From Bacteroidaceae bacterium (GTDB taxonomy: Bacteria > Bacteroidota > Bacteroidia > Bacteroidales > Bacteroidaceae): a DNA stretch of 64,000 nt. Location of the stretch: positions 1-64,000 of the forward strand of contig JAKSIZ010000007.1 of NCBI GenBank assembly GCA_024398515.1. Reading direction: 5' to 3'. Below are positions 52,002 through 61,464 of this stretch, one piece after another. The translations under genes and the position numbers were made by a program. How positions within the stretch are numbered: position 1 is the stretch's first letter; the number at the start of each line of letters is the position of its first letter. The notes under the pieces were generated by a model that did no database searches, was not told the origin of the DNA, and saw only the letters and a list, made by a program, of their open reading frames with translations.

Positions 52002-53896
52002 AATATTCTAATTCCTTTAATTGGTTTACCTTGTTCGTCCAAGAAGCGTGCGCAGAAGTCGCTCATGCCAGGACCGTTGATTATCACACCGCGAAGAATG
52101 TTCTTGCCTTTCTTCAAAGTAAGTCTTTGCGACATTCCGTCATCGGCAACCATACGTCGGTCACCAGAAAGCGTAAGCACCTCTTCGCCATTCAACCACC
52201 ACATAGATGCGGAGTTGCTACCCACGGCAAGACGAACGTCAGCGATGTCCTCGTCGCATTCAATCGTTGTCACAGCCCAGAACAATACGCCATAGACTTG
52301 TTGGTCGGTGCAACTTGCAAAGCGGAACAGCTTTACATTATAGCGTTGACTATCGAAAGCGTGCCAGGTCAGTTTGCGTGTTTCGCTCTTTATCTCAGGC
52401 GGTGCCATCATACGGCGGAAGTCGCCATTGCTCTCCCTTCGTACCTCAACGTCAACATTTGCCTTAACAACCTGACCGTCTTTTGGTACAATAGTGAATT
52501 GTTTTGGGAAGTATTCCTTATAGAATACGTCTTTCAAATAAGAATCTGTAAACACAACATTGCTACGATTTGGCTTGCTTATTGGGTCAAGTAATGTCCA
52601 ACGGCGGATGAAGCCATTGTCGTCAACCATTGCCGGAGCCTTTGCTGCAGGCATGAAATAGTCGCTCAATTGCAATTGAGTAAACCAACATTTATACTGT
52701 CCACTAAGATGCAGCAATGAGAAAATATAAAGCAGACCATCGTAATAAACGTCATAGTAGCCGTCTTTATATGGTTCGAGTTTCATGTTCCACAAGTGGC
52801 GAACAAGATCCTTGCTATATTCATTGTCGGTCATAAGACTTGCTGCGGCAGTTGTTGCAACAAGACCGATTGAGTGACGAAGCACCTTATATCCACCAGC
52901 AGGCATTATGCTTGACGGTTCTCCGCCATCAAGAGCGAATTGGTCAGGGAACTTATCAATGCCCTTGCTGCCCATAGTACGCTGAAACTTATCTGCGTAT
53001 GCCTTTTGCCAAGCCCTATCCTTGCCATACCATACAAAGTCCATTGCGATATTCATTGGAACACGCCATGAATCAAAATGGAATTCCGAACGGAAACCTG
53101 GGCGTCCATTTCGGCTTGGTGCACCCATTGCCTTGCCGTCAAAATCCGTCATATCGGCATTTATTCCGGTCTTTTCATCGCAACATTTATGCAGATATTC
53201 CCTTGCATTTGCAGCAAGTTCACGGTACAAACCTTCGCGTCCATCCTGTGCTGACTCAGCCCATATCTCAAAGAATGCAGGAAGATGATATGAAGGGTCA
53301 GTTATGCGACTGCCAAACCTATCTGGAGTAAAATTGATAAGTTTATGTTCCATGTTGATAATTCCGTTCACACCTTCAGAACCATCTTTCGAGAATAGTG
53401 TGTTCAGCAATGTTTGTGCTTCTTTCAAATAATTGATTTCGCCATCATTTCCCCAACGACGTGATGCAAGCAAAAGGTCTGTGACGAAATATAGTTCTCC
53501 ATCGCTTGCAGAACCTTGTGCCATTCTTGTGCCGTCAGTCTTGCACTGCCATGCAAACAAACCTTTTGATGGACCATCCTTATGCATCATATACAATTTT
53601 GACCATCGCCAAATACGATTGAACAAATCCTGCTTGCCCAATTGTACAGCAACCATCATACCATACGACTGCCCCTCTGTACGCACGTCGTTATTCTTCA
53701 CGTCAGATACATAACCGAGTGTATCGCCTACGTTTTGGTAAGCACGACGCGGACCTTCAAACACTTCATGAAATGCAGCCTCAATCTTTGCGTCTATGTC
53801 TTTCTGCGCATAACCCAATTCCTTGAAATAATTGCGTTGCGAGAAGCATAGAGACGACTGCACCAGAACAATTGCCATTAAACAAAACTTTCTCAT
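51998..53896 (-). CDS. Secreted GH8 xylan/oligoxylan hydrolase with C-terminal accessory domain
   Basis: A 632-residue exported enzyme. The signal peptide is at 1-19. The GH8 (alpha/alpha)6 barrel covers about 20-405 with the acid Glu in VRTEGQSYGMM (about 73) and a substrate-binding or catalytic Asp in GSASDGELYFVTDLLLASRRWG (about 132). In xylan loci, GH8 proteins of this kind are usually reducing-end xylose-releasing exo-oligoxylanases (inferred; endo-xylanase is possible). The C-terminal 220 residues are beta-rich and contain PPEIKSETRKLTWHAFDSQ. Its start and stop both overlap neighbours by 4 nt (ATGA), so translation is tightly coupled. Confidence 0.9.
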   Translation of the reverse strand: MRKFCLMAIVLVQSSLCFSQRNYFKELGYAQKDIDAKIEAAFHEVFEGPRRAYQNVGDTLGYVSDVKNNDVRTEGQSYGMMVAVQLGKQDLFNRIWRWSKLYMMHKDGPSKGLFAWQCKTDGTRMAQGSASDGELYFVTDLLLASRRWGNDGEINYLKEAQTLLNTLFSKDGSEGVNGIINMEHKLINFTPDRFGSRITDPSYHLPAFFEIWAESAQDGREGLYRELAANAREYLHKCCDEKTGINADMTDFDGKAMGAPSRNGRPGFRSEFHFDSWRVPMNIAMDFVWYGKDRAWQKAYADKFQRTMGSKGIDKFPDQFALDGGEPSSIMPAGGYKVLRHSIGLVATTAAASLMTDNEYSKDLVRHLWNMKLEPYKDGYYDVYYDGLLYIFSLLHLSGQYKCWFTQLQLSDYFMPAAKAPAMVDDNGFIRRWTLLDPISKPNRSNVVFTDSYLKDVFYKEYFPKQFTIVPKDGQVVKANVDVEVRRESNGDFRRMMAPPEIKSETRKLTWHAFDSQRYNVKLFRFASCTDQQVYGVLFWAVTTIECDEDIADVRLAVGSNSASMWWLNGEEVLTLSGDRRMVADDGMSQRLTLKKGKNILRGVIINGPGMSDFCARFLDEQGKPIKGIRIL

Positions 53897-54801
53897 TTTC
53901 TTAAGCTATCAAAAAAACCAACCATCTTTTTCAAATTCTCTTTACTATACATATTGAAACCATGTCCACCACCAGGAACAATGGTAATGTCTGTCTTCAC
54001 TCCTGCTTTTGTGAGTTCCTCAAACAATTCCTTTCCCTGGCAACACGGAACAACATTGTCTTCCTGTCCATGGAATATTATCATTGGAGCATCGTCTTTG
54101 TCAAGGTAAGTAATTGGACTGATGTTGCGGAACAACTGAGCGTATTCATCTGCATAGTTATGTCCCACAAGTGCTTCCTCAGGAGTATTTCCCCATTTAC
54201 GAGGCTCGTCACAATTCATCTTGAACATATCGATAGGTCCTGACCAGTCGCAAACAGCATTTACCTTACTGCTGCATTTCGTAAATTCGCCCAGATCGCC
54301 TTCAAGTTCTTTCACGTTACCAGATGCACCAATAAGCGTAGCCAAATGACCACCTGACGAGAAACCTGAAATGGCAATGAAATTCTTGTCGAAGTGATAT
54401 TTCTTCGCGTTACCACGAACAAAGCGAACAACTGCCTTGATGTCATTTATCTGAGCAGGGAACTTTGCGTCCATGCTGCTGCGATGATTTGGTGTCACAA
54501 CTGCATAACCAGCATCAAGCAATGCCTGACAAATCGTGCCAAGGTCTGCCATTCCCTTTGAACTATTGCTAAACCATGCACTTCCATAGATATGGATTAC
54601 TACAGGATAGCGTTTTGCCTTGTTCTTTGGCAAATAAATGTCCAATGTGTGATACGACTCTCCATCGCCAACGTAATTCACATCGGCAATCTTCTCGGAG
54701 TATTCCATTTTAATTTCTGGCATCTGGAAACCGCCAAAATTCTGTGCAGACATAGTTAACGCCTGCAATGCAAACAAGCATAAAATCAGTTTTTTCTTCA
54801 T
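53893..54801 (-). CDS. Secreted alpha/beta-hydrolase esterase (acetyl/feruloyl-xylan type)
   Basis: A 302-residue exported esterase. The signal peptide is at 1-19. Nucleophile serine lies in ISGFSSGGH (about 149-157), the acid in HGQEDNVVP and the histidine in PGGGHGF (about 280). The fold and context resemble acetyl-xylan or bifunctional acetyl/feruloyl esterases of xylan loci. It lies between GH31 (15-nt gap) and GH8 (4-nt overlap), so it probably removes ester side groups that block the glycosidases. Confidence 0.88.
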   Translation of the reverse strand: MKKKLILCLFALQALTMSAQNFGGFQMPEIKMEYSEKIADVNYVGDGESYHTLDIYLPKNKAKRYPVVIHIYGSAWFSNSSKGMADLGTICQALLDAGYAVVTPNHRSSMDAKFPAQINDIKAVVRFVRGNAKKYHFDKNFIAISGFSSGGHLATLIGASGNVKELEGDLGEFTKCSSKVNAVCDWSGPIDMFKMNCDEPRKWGNTPEEALVGHNYADEYAQLFRNISPITYLDKDDAPMIIFHGQEDNVVPCCQGKELFEELTKAGVKTDITIVPGGGHGFNMYSKENLKKMVGFFDSLRK

Positions 54802-54816
54802 AATTTTTTCTTTATG

Positions 54817-56955
54817 TTAGTAATTAAGTTTTAATAAATTGTCGTGTCCTATGCGAATGAAAACGGGTATGTGGTCTTTACTTACTGGTAAAGTCACCGA
54901 CTGACCACCTGTATAATATGTACCTGTCCACATGTCTTTCCATCCTTCTTTGCTCTTTGGCAAATATGTTGTCCATGTTGTTGGGTTCTGTTCAAGTATT
55001 GGATTTATCAAAAGAGCAGGTCCAAACATATATTCTGTTGAATGTTGCAATGCATTATTATCGTCAGGGAAATCGAAGACAAGAGGCCGCATCATTGTAT
55101 ATCCTTCGTCAGAAACCTTCTTCGCTACTGACAGAATGTAAGGCATAAGCTTATAACGCAGTTTTATCGCCTCAACAAATCGTTGTTCTGTTTCCTTGCT
55201 GTACTTCCACGGTTCTGTTTCCGACTGGTAACCATGCACACGCATCAATGGGAGGAACACACTTGTCTGAATCCAACGTATCATTCTGTCCTGATACTCC
55301 TTATTATTATATTGATCGTATGGGCGGAAGAAACCTCCGGCATCGTATGTCCACCAAGGCAAACCAGTCGATGTAAGCCCCAATCCTGCGACTATCTGCC
55401 GACGCAATGTTTCCCAATCATTGCCTACATCGCCCGACCAAACTGCCACGCCATACTTTTGTATTCCTTGTGAGGCACTGCGTGTCAGGATGAATGGATG
55501 CTCCTGCACTGTCTTCAAACTGTTATATACATTCTCGTTTACTTTCAATGCATAGATATTCCTCACATCTTTTCCATCAATACTATTTCTATTTACACGC
55601 CTTCCGTCAAGGTCATCGTTCTCTGGTTCGGTAGCATCCTGCCACCAGGCATCAATGCCAAGTGAGGCAATTCGTTCGAGTTGCGCCTTGCAATAGAAGT
55701 CTGCTGCATCCTGATTGAAGAAGTCAACCCAATCGGTTCCATCGATATAATATCCTTTCGACTGCATTTCTTTCCCTAACGGACAATTCTTATCTATCCT
55801 TGCCCAAACGGAAAGCATCAACCGGACATCCATCTTATGCAGTTCATCTATCATTTGCTTTGGATTAGGGTAAAACTCTTCATCGAATTGCATAGCGTTC
55901 CATCCATGCTTCCCCCACCATTGCCAATCCTGAACAATTACGCTCAAAGGTATGTCTCTTTTCTTAAATTCCTTTGCGGTTTCTATTATTTCCTGCTGCG
56001 AATGATAGCGTTCACGGCAATGAATATAGCCGAATGCCCATTCAGGAAGCGCAGGAACTTCGCCGGTCTGATGCCTATACTCTGCAATGACCTCGTCTGC
56101 ATTTCCCACGAAAACAGTATAGTTTATAGATTTTGTTTCCGTTGAACGCCACGTCGTTGTATTGTCAACTTGTCGCCAATAAAGCTTTGGTTTATCGCCA
56201 CGCACGCCACGAACCTCAATCCTATGCGTTCCTTTTCCAAGTTTTTTAATCGCCGAGCTCGTTGGAGGCAGCCATATATTGTTCACGTCAAACACTACTT
56301 CTCCGTCAATAGCAAGGTAATGTTTGCGTGCCATCTTCTGTCCTACGTCCAATAGCAACGAGTATTCTCCGTTTGCAGGAACATTCAACTCTGCAACAAA
56401 GGCACTATATTCCCTACGTTCTTTCTTGTTTCCTCCTGTGCTTGTAGCATTAACAAGTTCCGACTCCCCTACTCTTCCGTCGTTTTCTTTCAGTTCAATT
56501 ACGTTGTCGGCTGGGTTGAAATCGGTCATTCCATTATTGTTCCACAATAGTCCATACCCTTTGCTCGACAGAATAAAAGGTATTGATATCTGTGTATTGA
56601 CCTGTGTAAGTCGTCGCGTCAAACCTCTTACATTCAAATATCCATCCTGAAACTGTCCTGTACCAAACAAGTATTCATCCTTCTGCGAGACAAACGACTG
56701 CTGTCCTTCCTTAATAATATTGCCACAAGTCGCAAGTATTGTCTTTCCCTTTCTGTCCTTGAATGTCAGATTTCCAGTCTTTGGATTATAGGTTACGGTC
56801 ATCTTTTTTGTCTTCCACTCATTGCTCGCATCCGATGATTGAGCATCATACCTTATATTTACTGCCGATTCCGACAGTATCGTCACTACTGGTTTCTGTG
56901 CCAAGGCAACGGTCGCAATAGTGAAAAGCAACAAGAAAAACACTATCTTACGCAT
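54817..56955 (-). CDS. Secreted GH31 glycosidase with PA14-like insert (alpha-xylosidase-like)
   Basis: A 712-residue exported enzyme. Signal peptide (1-19); N-terminal beta-sandwich; a PA14-like insertion near 195-285 (EYSLLLDVGQKMARKHYLAI ... RIEVRGVRGDKPKLYWRQ); and a catalytic barrel from about 300 with WQWWGKHGWNAMQFDEEFYP. The nucleophile Asp is in DAWWQDATEPE (about 445) and the acid/base Asp in WSGDVGNDW (about 512). GH31 enzymes with a PA14 insert are often alpha-xylosidases; in a xylan operon it may act on alpha-linked xylose or other side chains (inferred). It is 14 nt after the GH43 stop. Confidence 0.9.
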   Translation of the reverse strand: MRKIVFFLLLFTIATVALAQKPVVTILSESAVNIRYDAQSSDASNEWKTKKMTVTYNPKTGNLTFKDRKGKTILATCGNIIKEGQQSFVSQKDEYLFGTGQFQDGYLNVRGLTRRLTQVNTQISIPFILSSKGYGLLWNNNGMTDFNPADNVIELKENDGRVGESELVNATSTGGNKKERREYSAFVAELNVPANGEYSLLLDVGQKMARKHYLAIDGEVVFDVNNIWLPPTSSAIKKLGKGTHRIEVRGVRGDKPKLYWRQVDNTTTWRSTETKSINYTVFVGNADEVIAEYRHQTGEVPALPEWAFGYIHCRERYHSQQEIIETAKEFKKRDIPLSVIVQDWQWWGKHGWNAMQFDEEFYPNPKQMIDELHKMDVRLMLSVWARIDKNCPLGKEMQSKGYYIDGTDWVDFFNQDAADFYCKAQLERIASLGIDAWWQDATEPENDDLDGRRVNRNSIDGKDVRNIYALKVNENVYNSLKTVQEHPFILTRSASQGIQKYGVAVWSGDVGNDWETLRRQIVAGLGLTSTGLPWWTYDAGGFFRPYDQYNNKEYQDRMIRWIQTSVFLPLMRVHGYQSETEPWKYSKETEQRFVEAIKLRYKLMPYILSVAKKVSDEGYTMMRPLVFDFPDDNNALQHSTEYMFGPALLINPILEQNPTTWTTYLPKSKEGWKDMWTGTYYTGGQSVTLPVSKDHIPVFIRIGHDNLLKLNY

Positions 56956-56969
56956 AATCTTTTTGCAAA

Positions 56970-58265
56970 TTACTTAAACATCCAATAGTCAAAATCAAAC
57001 AAATCCTTGCCTTCGCCCTTGAAGCAGAAGTATAAGTCGTGCACTCCTTCGGCGCCTTTTACTTTGCAAGATTTTATCACAAAGTCGTTTGAAGTGTCTA
57101 TCTTCAATGTTCCTACAACCTTGCCTTCTTTGCTGTCAAGACGGATTTCTATCGTTGACGCCTTATTGCCCTTCACGTATGCAGAGAACTTCTTTGCTTT
57201 CTTACCAAAGTCAACGCCCTTAAGCATCAATGTTTCCTCATCGTCGATATTGCAGATTATTATCTCTCCATTCACGACTTTTGTCTTCAATCCATAGCCC
57301 CATGCCATTGTTTCTGCCTGGACTTTCCTGTAAGGATTGAACGTTCCGACCTGTTCATTCACATTATCTTTCCAATAAGGAACTTCCTGAATAGTGCCAT
57401 CAGCATTGTATTTCATCTCTGCAAACGATACACTCCTACGCTCATGATGTGTCGGGGTTTCTATTCTCAGCAGGTCATAGTTCAGTCCAAACACATAACT
57501 CTTGCCCTTGAAATCAATGATGCCAGGATGATTTCCACGTGTACGAGGCGTATGATTCATTATATGTCCCTTGTATTCCCATGGTCCTTCTGGCTTAGTG
57601 CTCATGGCATAACCTATTCCTTCAGGGCAGCATGTCGATGCAAATGCAAGATAATAATGCCCATTACGCTTGTAGAACCACGGTCCTTCCTGGTAATCTT
57701 CTATATGTGGATGCTTCACAATTTCGCCACTATAGGATATCATGTCCTCATTGAGTTTCACATGATAAAGGTCTGGATTGCCCCAATACATATATGCCTG
57801 ACCGTCATCGTCGATAAAAACCGTTGGGTCTATATCGTTCCAATGCTCACGTTGCCACACAAGAGCATGACCGAGTGGGTCTTTGAATGGTCCGTATGGT
57901 GTGTCGGAAACCAATACACCGATGCCATTGCCATGTATCGGACAATACATATAGAACTTGCCATTACGCTCAACAACCTGTTCTGCCCACGCTCCATTGG
58001 TCTTGTCTATCCACTTAAAGTCCTTCAATGAAGCCACTGCTCCGTGGTCGGTCCAGTTTACCATGTCTGTACTTGAGTATAAAAGCCAGTCGTACATCTT
58101 GAATCCATCGGCATCATCCTCGTCGTGTGTGGTGTAGAGGAATACTGTGTCGTTATGAACCATAGGCGCAGGATCGGCAGTATATTTCGTTTGAACTACT
58201 GGATTTTGTGCCATGCACATCTGTGCTGCAAGCAATGACAGTGCAAAAATAACTTGTTTTTTCAT
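56970..58265 (-). CDS. Secreted GH43 glycosidase with C-terminal CBM6-like module
   Basis: A 431-residue exported enzyme. Signal peptide (1-19); GH43 propeller to about 300 with YTADPAPMVHND, DIDPTVFIDDDGQAYMYWG and EGPWFYKRNG (Asp, Asp, Glu). The C-terminal 125 residues (VQAETMAWGYGLKTK ... GVHDLYFCFKGEGKDLFDFDYWMF) are a CBM6-like module. This pattern fits xylan-type arabinofuranosidase/xylosidase subfamilies. It is the second gene of the operon, 24 nt after the first GH43. Confidence 0.93.
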   Translation of the reverse strand: MKKQVIFALSLLAAQMCMAQNPVVQTKYTADPAPMVHNDTVFLYTTHDEDDADGFKMYDWLLYSSTDMVNWTDHGAVASLKDFKWIDKTNGAWAEQVVERNGKFYMYCPIHGNGIGVLVSDTPYGPFKDPLGHALVWQREHWNDIDPTVFIDDDGQAYMYWGNPDLYHVKLNEDMISYSGEIVKHPHIEDYQEGPWFYKRNGHYYLAFASTCCPEGIGYAMSTKPEGPWEYKGHIMNHTPRTRGNHPGIIDFKGKSYVFGLNYDLLRIETPTHHERRSVSFAEMKYNADGTIQEVPYWKDNVNEQVGTFNPYRKVQAETMAWGYGLKTKVVNGEIIICNIDDEETLMLKGVDFGKKAKKFSAYVKGNKASTIEIRLDSKEGKVVGTLKIDTSNDFVIKSCKVKGAEGVHDLYFCFKGEGKDLFDFDYWMFK

Positions 58266-58289
58266 TTTCGTGAATGTATTTTATGTTTA

Positions 58290-59267
58290 TTATTCTGTGA
58301 ATTTAATGAATGGGATGCTGCCGTCTTTGTTGTACTTGAAGCGTTCCATACACGCTGAACGATTGAATCCGCCGCCTCGGGTGTTGCGTAGATTCAGTTT
58401 TCCGTTATGGTAGAATATCAAGTCCTTACCCTTGAACCTAACAATTCCGCCATGTATCGTAAAGCTGTTTTCTGCTTCTCCGAGTATCTTTCCACGGTAT
58501 TTCCACGGTCCGTTGATGCTCTTCGATGTTGAATATGCCATGTGTTCCGGCACTCCTCCAGCGGCATACATCAGGTAATATGTGCCTTTACGTTTGAATA
58601 CCCAAGGGGCTTCTTCGTAGTTTGTCTTCCATATCGTGTCCCGAACTTGCCAGTCGAATTTCCTTTTCTGAGGGCCAAAAGCACTCTCATCCTTCGTGTT
58701 CACCTCTGTAATCTCACTTCCAAGACTCACCATGTCTTCGTTCAACTTTGCATACCAGAGTGCATTGTTGCCCCAGAACAGGTATGCTTGTCCGTCGTCG
58801 TCAATGAATACCGTTGGGTCGATATAGCCCCAATTTCCTGGAACCAACGGCTTTCCTATCGGGTCAACGTATGGTCCTTCGGGCTTATCTGCCATTGCTA
58901 CACCTATGCCTTGAATATGTCGCTCCTGGTCGGTAGCCGTAACGTAAGCATACCATTTGCCGTTTCTTTCAATCAACTGACCTGCCCAAGCGTCGTCGCC
59001 CTGCTTTGCCCACTTGAAAATCGTGAGGTCAAATATGACGCCATGCGACTTCCAATTCACCAAATCTTCCGTCTCGTAGAGCAGCCATTCCTTCATGTGG
59101 AAGTAATCATTAGGCTTGTCCTCGTCGTGATCAGTGAATAGATAGAGTTTATTTCCGTGCACGTATGGCGCAGGGTCTGGCGTATAATGGTCGCGAATGA
59201 TTGGGTTCTGTGCCGAAAGCATCAATGTTGCAAATGACACAAGAATGATTGTTGCAATTCGTTTCAT
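58290..59267 (-). CDS. Secreted single-domain GH43 glycosidase
   Basis: A 325-residue exported enzyme, signal peptide 1-19, then one GH43 propeller with YTPDPAPYVHGN, YIDPTVFIDDDGQAYLFWG and the general acid Glu in YEEAPWVFKRKG. It resembles the other GH43 domains of the operon but has no CBM. It is the first gene of the seven-gene operon, and a -7 box lies about 38 nt upstream (59305-59312). Confidence 0.93.
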   Translation of the reverse strand: MKRIATIILVSFATLMLSAQNPIIRDHYTPDPAPYVHGNKLYLFTDHDEDKPNDYFHMKEWLLYETEDLVNWKSHGVIFDLTIFKWAKQGDDAWAGQLIERNGKWYAYVTATDQERHIQGIGVAMADKPEGPYVDPIGKPLVPGNWGYIDPTVFIDDDGQAYLFWGNNALWYAKLNEDMVSLGSEITEVNTKDESAFGPQKRKFDWQVRDTIWKTNYEEAPWVFKRKGTYYLMYAAGGVPEHMAYSTSKSINGPWKYRGKILGEAENSFTIHGGIVRFKGKDLIFYHNGKLNLRNTRGGGFNRSACMERFKYNKDGSIPFIKFTE

Positions 59268-59304
59268 GCTATCTGTTTTTTTAGGTCTTATTTAATAATG
59301 TGTG

Positions 59305-59312
59305 CAAAGTTA
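59305..59312 (-). promoter_or_regulatory. -7 promoter box for the xylan operon
   Basis: The minus strand reads TAACTTTG, 38 nt before the first GH43 ATG. No good -33 TTTG is found at the right distance, so an activator such as a hybrid two-component system or AraC protein may be needed (inferred). Confidence 0.6.
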
Positions 59313-59408
59313 ATACAAATATCAGTATTTCGTATATGAAAAGTTTCAAAATTTAGTTTTTATTTCGTTTCAATATGTTTCATCGACTGCGCTAACGGGT
59401 AATAACAC

Positions 59409-59505
59409 AAAAAAAAGCGACTGCTTTCACAAGCTGTCGCTTCATATAAATAGGTATTAGTTTTTTAAAGGTATAAAGATTGTTTTCAGGATAACTGATG
59501 CAAAG
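59409..59505 (-). ncRNA. Candidate small RNA or attenuated leader upstream of xylan operon
   Basis: On the minus strand a near-perfect promoter (59511-59543) would start a transcript near 59505. This would end at a 12-bp hairpin (59415-59442, one mismatch, 4-nt loop) followed by eight T (59416-59409). The product would be about 95 nt. The hairpin could instead be the terminator of the flippase gene (ends 59667) or an attenuator for the xylan operon whose promoter lies further on. The rest of the 59268-59666 gap is AT-rich with no gene seen. Confidence 0.5.
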
Positions 59506-59510
59506 GTAAG

Positions 59511-59543
59511 GGTTTATTTTGTTTCAAACAAACTTTTTGCAAA
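59511..59543 (-). promoter_or_regulatory. Orphan promoter upstream of the xylan operon
   Basis: On the minus strand TTTG (59543-59540), a 21-nt spacer and TACCTTTG (59518-59511) form one of the best promoter matches in the window, yet the next gene start is about 240 nt away, beyond a terminator. Confidence 0.6.
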
Positions 59544-59666
59544 GTATTTTTCCTTGCCTGATTTTGTGTGCCCACACATAAACAATCTTTAACAAATGCA
59601 TATAATTTGCATCAATGATTACTTGAAAAATCCAGAATTTAAGGGATTTTCAGTCAAGCCTGATCA

Positions 59667-61127
59667 TTATGATGCCTCGGAATAGCGATTATACAGGCGC
59701 AATGAAACGATTGTGCTGACTGCTGTGAGGGCTATGCCGACTATCCAATAGGCATAATCCTCGAAGAAAAGAGTGACTGCGTATGCTGCAATGCCCATTG
59801 TGATGAGCACGGATGATATCAAGACCACACGCGAAGAAAGCGTCACCTTATATTTATAGTGGTAGAAAATGACCACAGCCACACAGTTCAACAGGTGCGA
59901 AGCAAACAAAGCAACGCCCGTGCCGACCAATCCCCACAGCTGATAACCATATACAACCATCAGCACAAAGACCAAATCATATATCACTTCGACCACAAGG
60001 AACGTCAGCGAGTCGCCTTTTGCCAATGGCACATACTCGATTGGAAGGTCTATGGCGTGGAAAAACATTGCGAGGATTGCCACTTGTGCCATTGGGATTA
60101 CAGCGACAAACTTGCTGCTGAACAGCAATGGAATTGCCACTGGCAGGCCTATTATGAGTGCCACAAGCATTGGTCCGACTATGAGGAGCGACACTTCTAT
60201 CTGATGGTTTATCGTCACATTCATGCCTGGAATGTCGTGCTGAAGTGCCGACAATCGTGGGAAGAAGTCGGTCTCCATAGCCGCAAACACCATGCCGGCA
60301 TACGTTACACATATCATGTAACCAGCGTTATAAAGTCCCACAACGTCAAGGCTTGCCACGTTGTTCAAGTATGATCGCACGAACATTTCAGCACAACTGC
60401 CGCCTATTCCAGCCAGTGTGAAGAAGATTCCTATGCGTATCATTTCGAGTCCGTCGGCGAAAAACTTTTCTTTTCCGCGCCTTAACGGATAGAACCTATA
60501 CGAGTAAGATGCCGTGACAATACACGCAGCAAGTGCCACAAGGTTCAATGAAGGCACGATACCTTTCTGCTCAAAGAAGTAGAGAAGTGGTATGGAAATT
60601 ATCAGCGCAAGCACTACGTTTATCACCGACACCTCTGCCAAAGCCTTCAGCCGTCGTGTGCCTTTGAGTATGGCAAGCTCTCCGCCTGTTATTGCCGTGA
60701 GGAATACCACCGGCGAAAGCAACATGAAGTGTCGCGTATGGTCGCCCCAGCTGAAAGTCCATTGGTTTAACAGTGGTGCCATGACGATGCACAAGAATGC
60801 ACCGACGAATGCTGCAAGCAGGCTCCACGAGCGAATGACCTTTATATAGTGGTTGAGTTTTGCCTTGTCGCTGTGCTCATAGTAATCTGAAATCTGCCGC
60901 ACGGCACTGAACGATATGCCGAAATTAGTGCTGTCGGAGAGTAATTTGATTGTAGAGTTCAAAAGCGATACAAAGCCGAATCCATTAGGTCCGAGTATGA
61001 CAGAGACGAGTTTGTTGCGCACAAGACCTACAAGTATATTTATCACCTGCACGCCACCAAAAAGTCCCGTGTATTTCAAGATGCTGTTATAGCTGCTTCC
61101 TTGTTTTGTATTGCTCGTTTCTTTCAT
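59667..61127 (-). CDS. Polysaccharide flippase (Wzx/O-antigen translocase type)
   Basis: A 486-residue integral membrane protein of the MATE/MOP superfamily with about 12-14 helices. The start SILKYTGLFGGVQVINILVGLVRNKLVSVILGP with GFVSLLNSTIKLLSDSTNFGIS and the following hydrophobic pattern match lipid-linked oligosaccharide flippases. It is divergent from the glycosyltransferase genes starting at 62058, separated by a 930-nt repeat-rich region. The product probably exports capsule, exopolysaccharide or O-antigen units. Confidence 0.9.
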   Translation of the reverse strand: MKETSNTKQGSSYNSILKYTGLFGGVQVINILVGLVRNKLVSVILGPNGFGFVSLLNSTIKLLSDSTNFGISFSAVRQISDYYEHSDKAKLNHYIKVIRSWSLLAAFVGAFLCIVMAPLLNQWTFSWGDHTRHFMLLSPVVFLTAITGGELAILKGTRRLKALAEVSVINVVLALIISIPLLYFFEQKGIVPSLNLVALAACIVTASYSYRFYPLRRGKEKFFADGLEMIRIGIFFTLAGIGGSCAEMFVRSYLNNVASLDVVGLYNAGYMICVTYAGMVFAAMETDFFPRLSALQHDIPGMNVTINHQIEVSLLIVGPMLVALIIGLPVAIPLLFSSKFVAVIPMAQVAILAMFFHAIDLPIEYVPLAKGDSLTFLVVEVIYDLVFVLMVVYGYQLWGLVGTGVALFASHLLNCVAVVIFYHYKYKVTLSSRVVLISSVLITMGIAAYAVTLFFEDYAYWIVGIALTAVSTIVSLRLYNRYSEAS

Positions 61128-61273
61128 TATTATATATATTGAACGACAATTGTACGGTTTTATTGAGTAATCCCCAACAAAAATTTATATTTTTTCTGAG
61201 CATAGATTAAATTTTCCGTGGATTGTATGAGTGTCATTTGTAAAGAACGCGTTATCAAAAAAAGAAAAAAATG

Positions 61274-61400
61274 ATATGATGTATGGTGTGCTTCATTCTG
61301 AAGCCCATGTCTTTGTATGATGTGTCGGTGCATAAGAACAAGTTCTTGCACCGACACATCACACAAAGACACCACTAACGTGGCCATCCATACATCATAT
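61274..61400. mobile_element. MITE-like element with 9-bp direct repeat
   Basis: 127 bp. The terminal inverted repeats ATATGATGTATGG (61274-61286) and CCATACATCATAT (61388-61400) are perfect over 13 bp. The identical 9-mer aaaaaaatg abuts both ends (61265-61273 and 61401-61409), as expected for a target duplication. Inside is a 27-30 bp stem (61309-61339 with 61342-61370; one mismatch and one bulge) plus small side hairpins at 61291-61303 and 61372-61383, so the element folds as a cruciform. No transposase is in the window. The A-rich 9-mer weakens the duplication evidence somewhat. Confidence 0.75.
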
Positions 61401-61464
61401 AAAAAAATGTGCTAAAGCATAAAAAATATCTCACTTCGTTCGTAAAAAATGAAGTTTGTTTGTA

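Noticed and set aside
59392..59445. 17-codon minus-strand frame overlapping the orphan terminator
   Set aside because: Too short and without ribosome-binding or conservation evidence; noted only as a possibility under the small-RNA finding.
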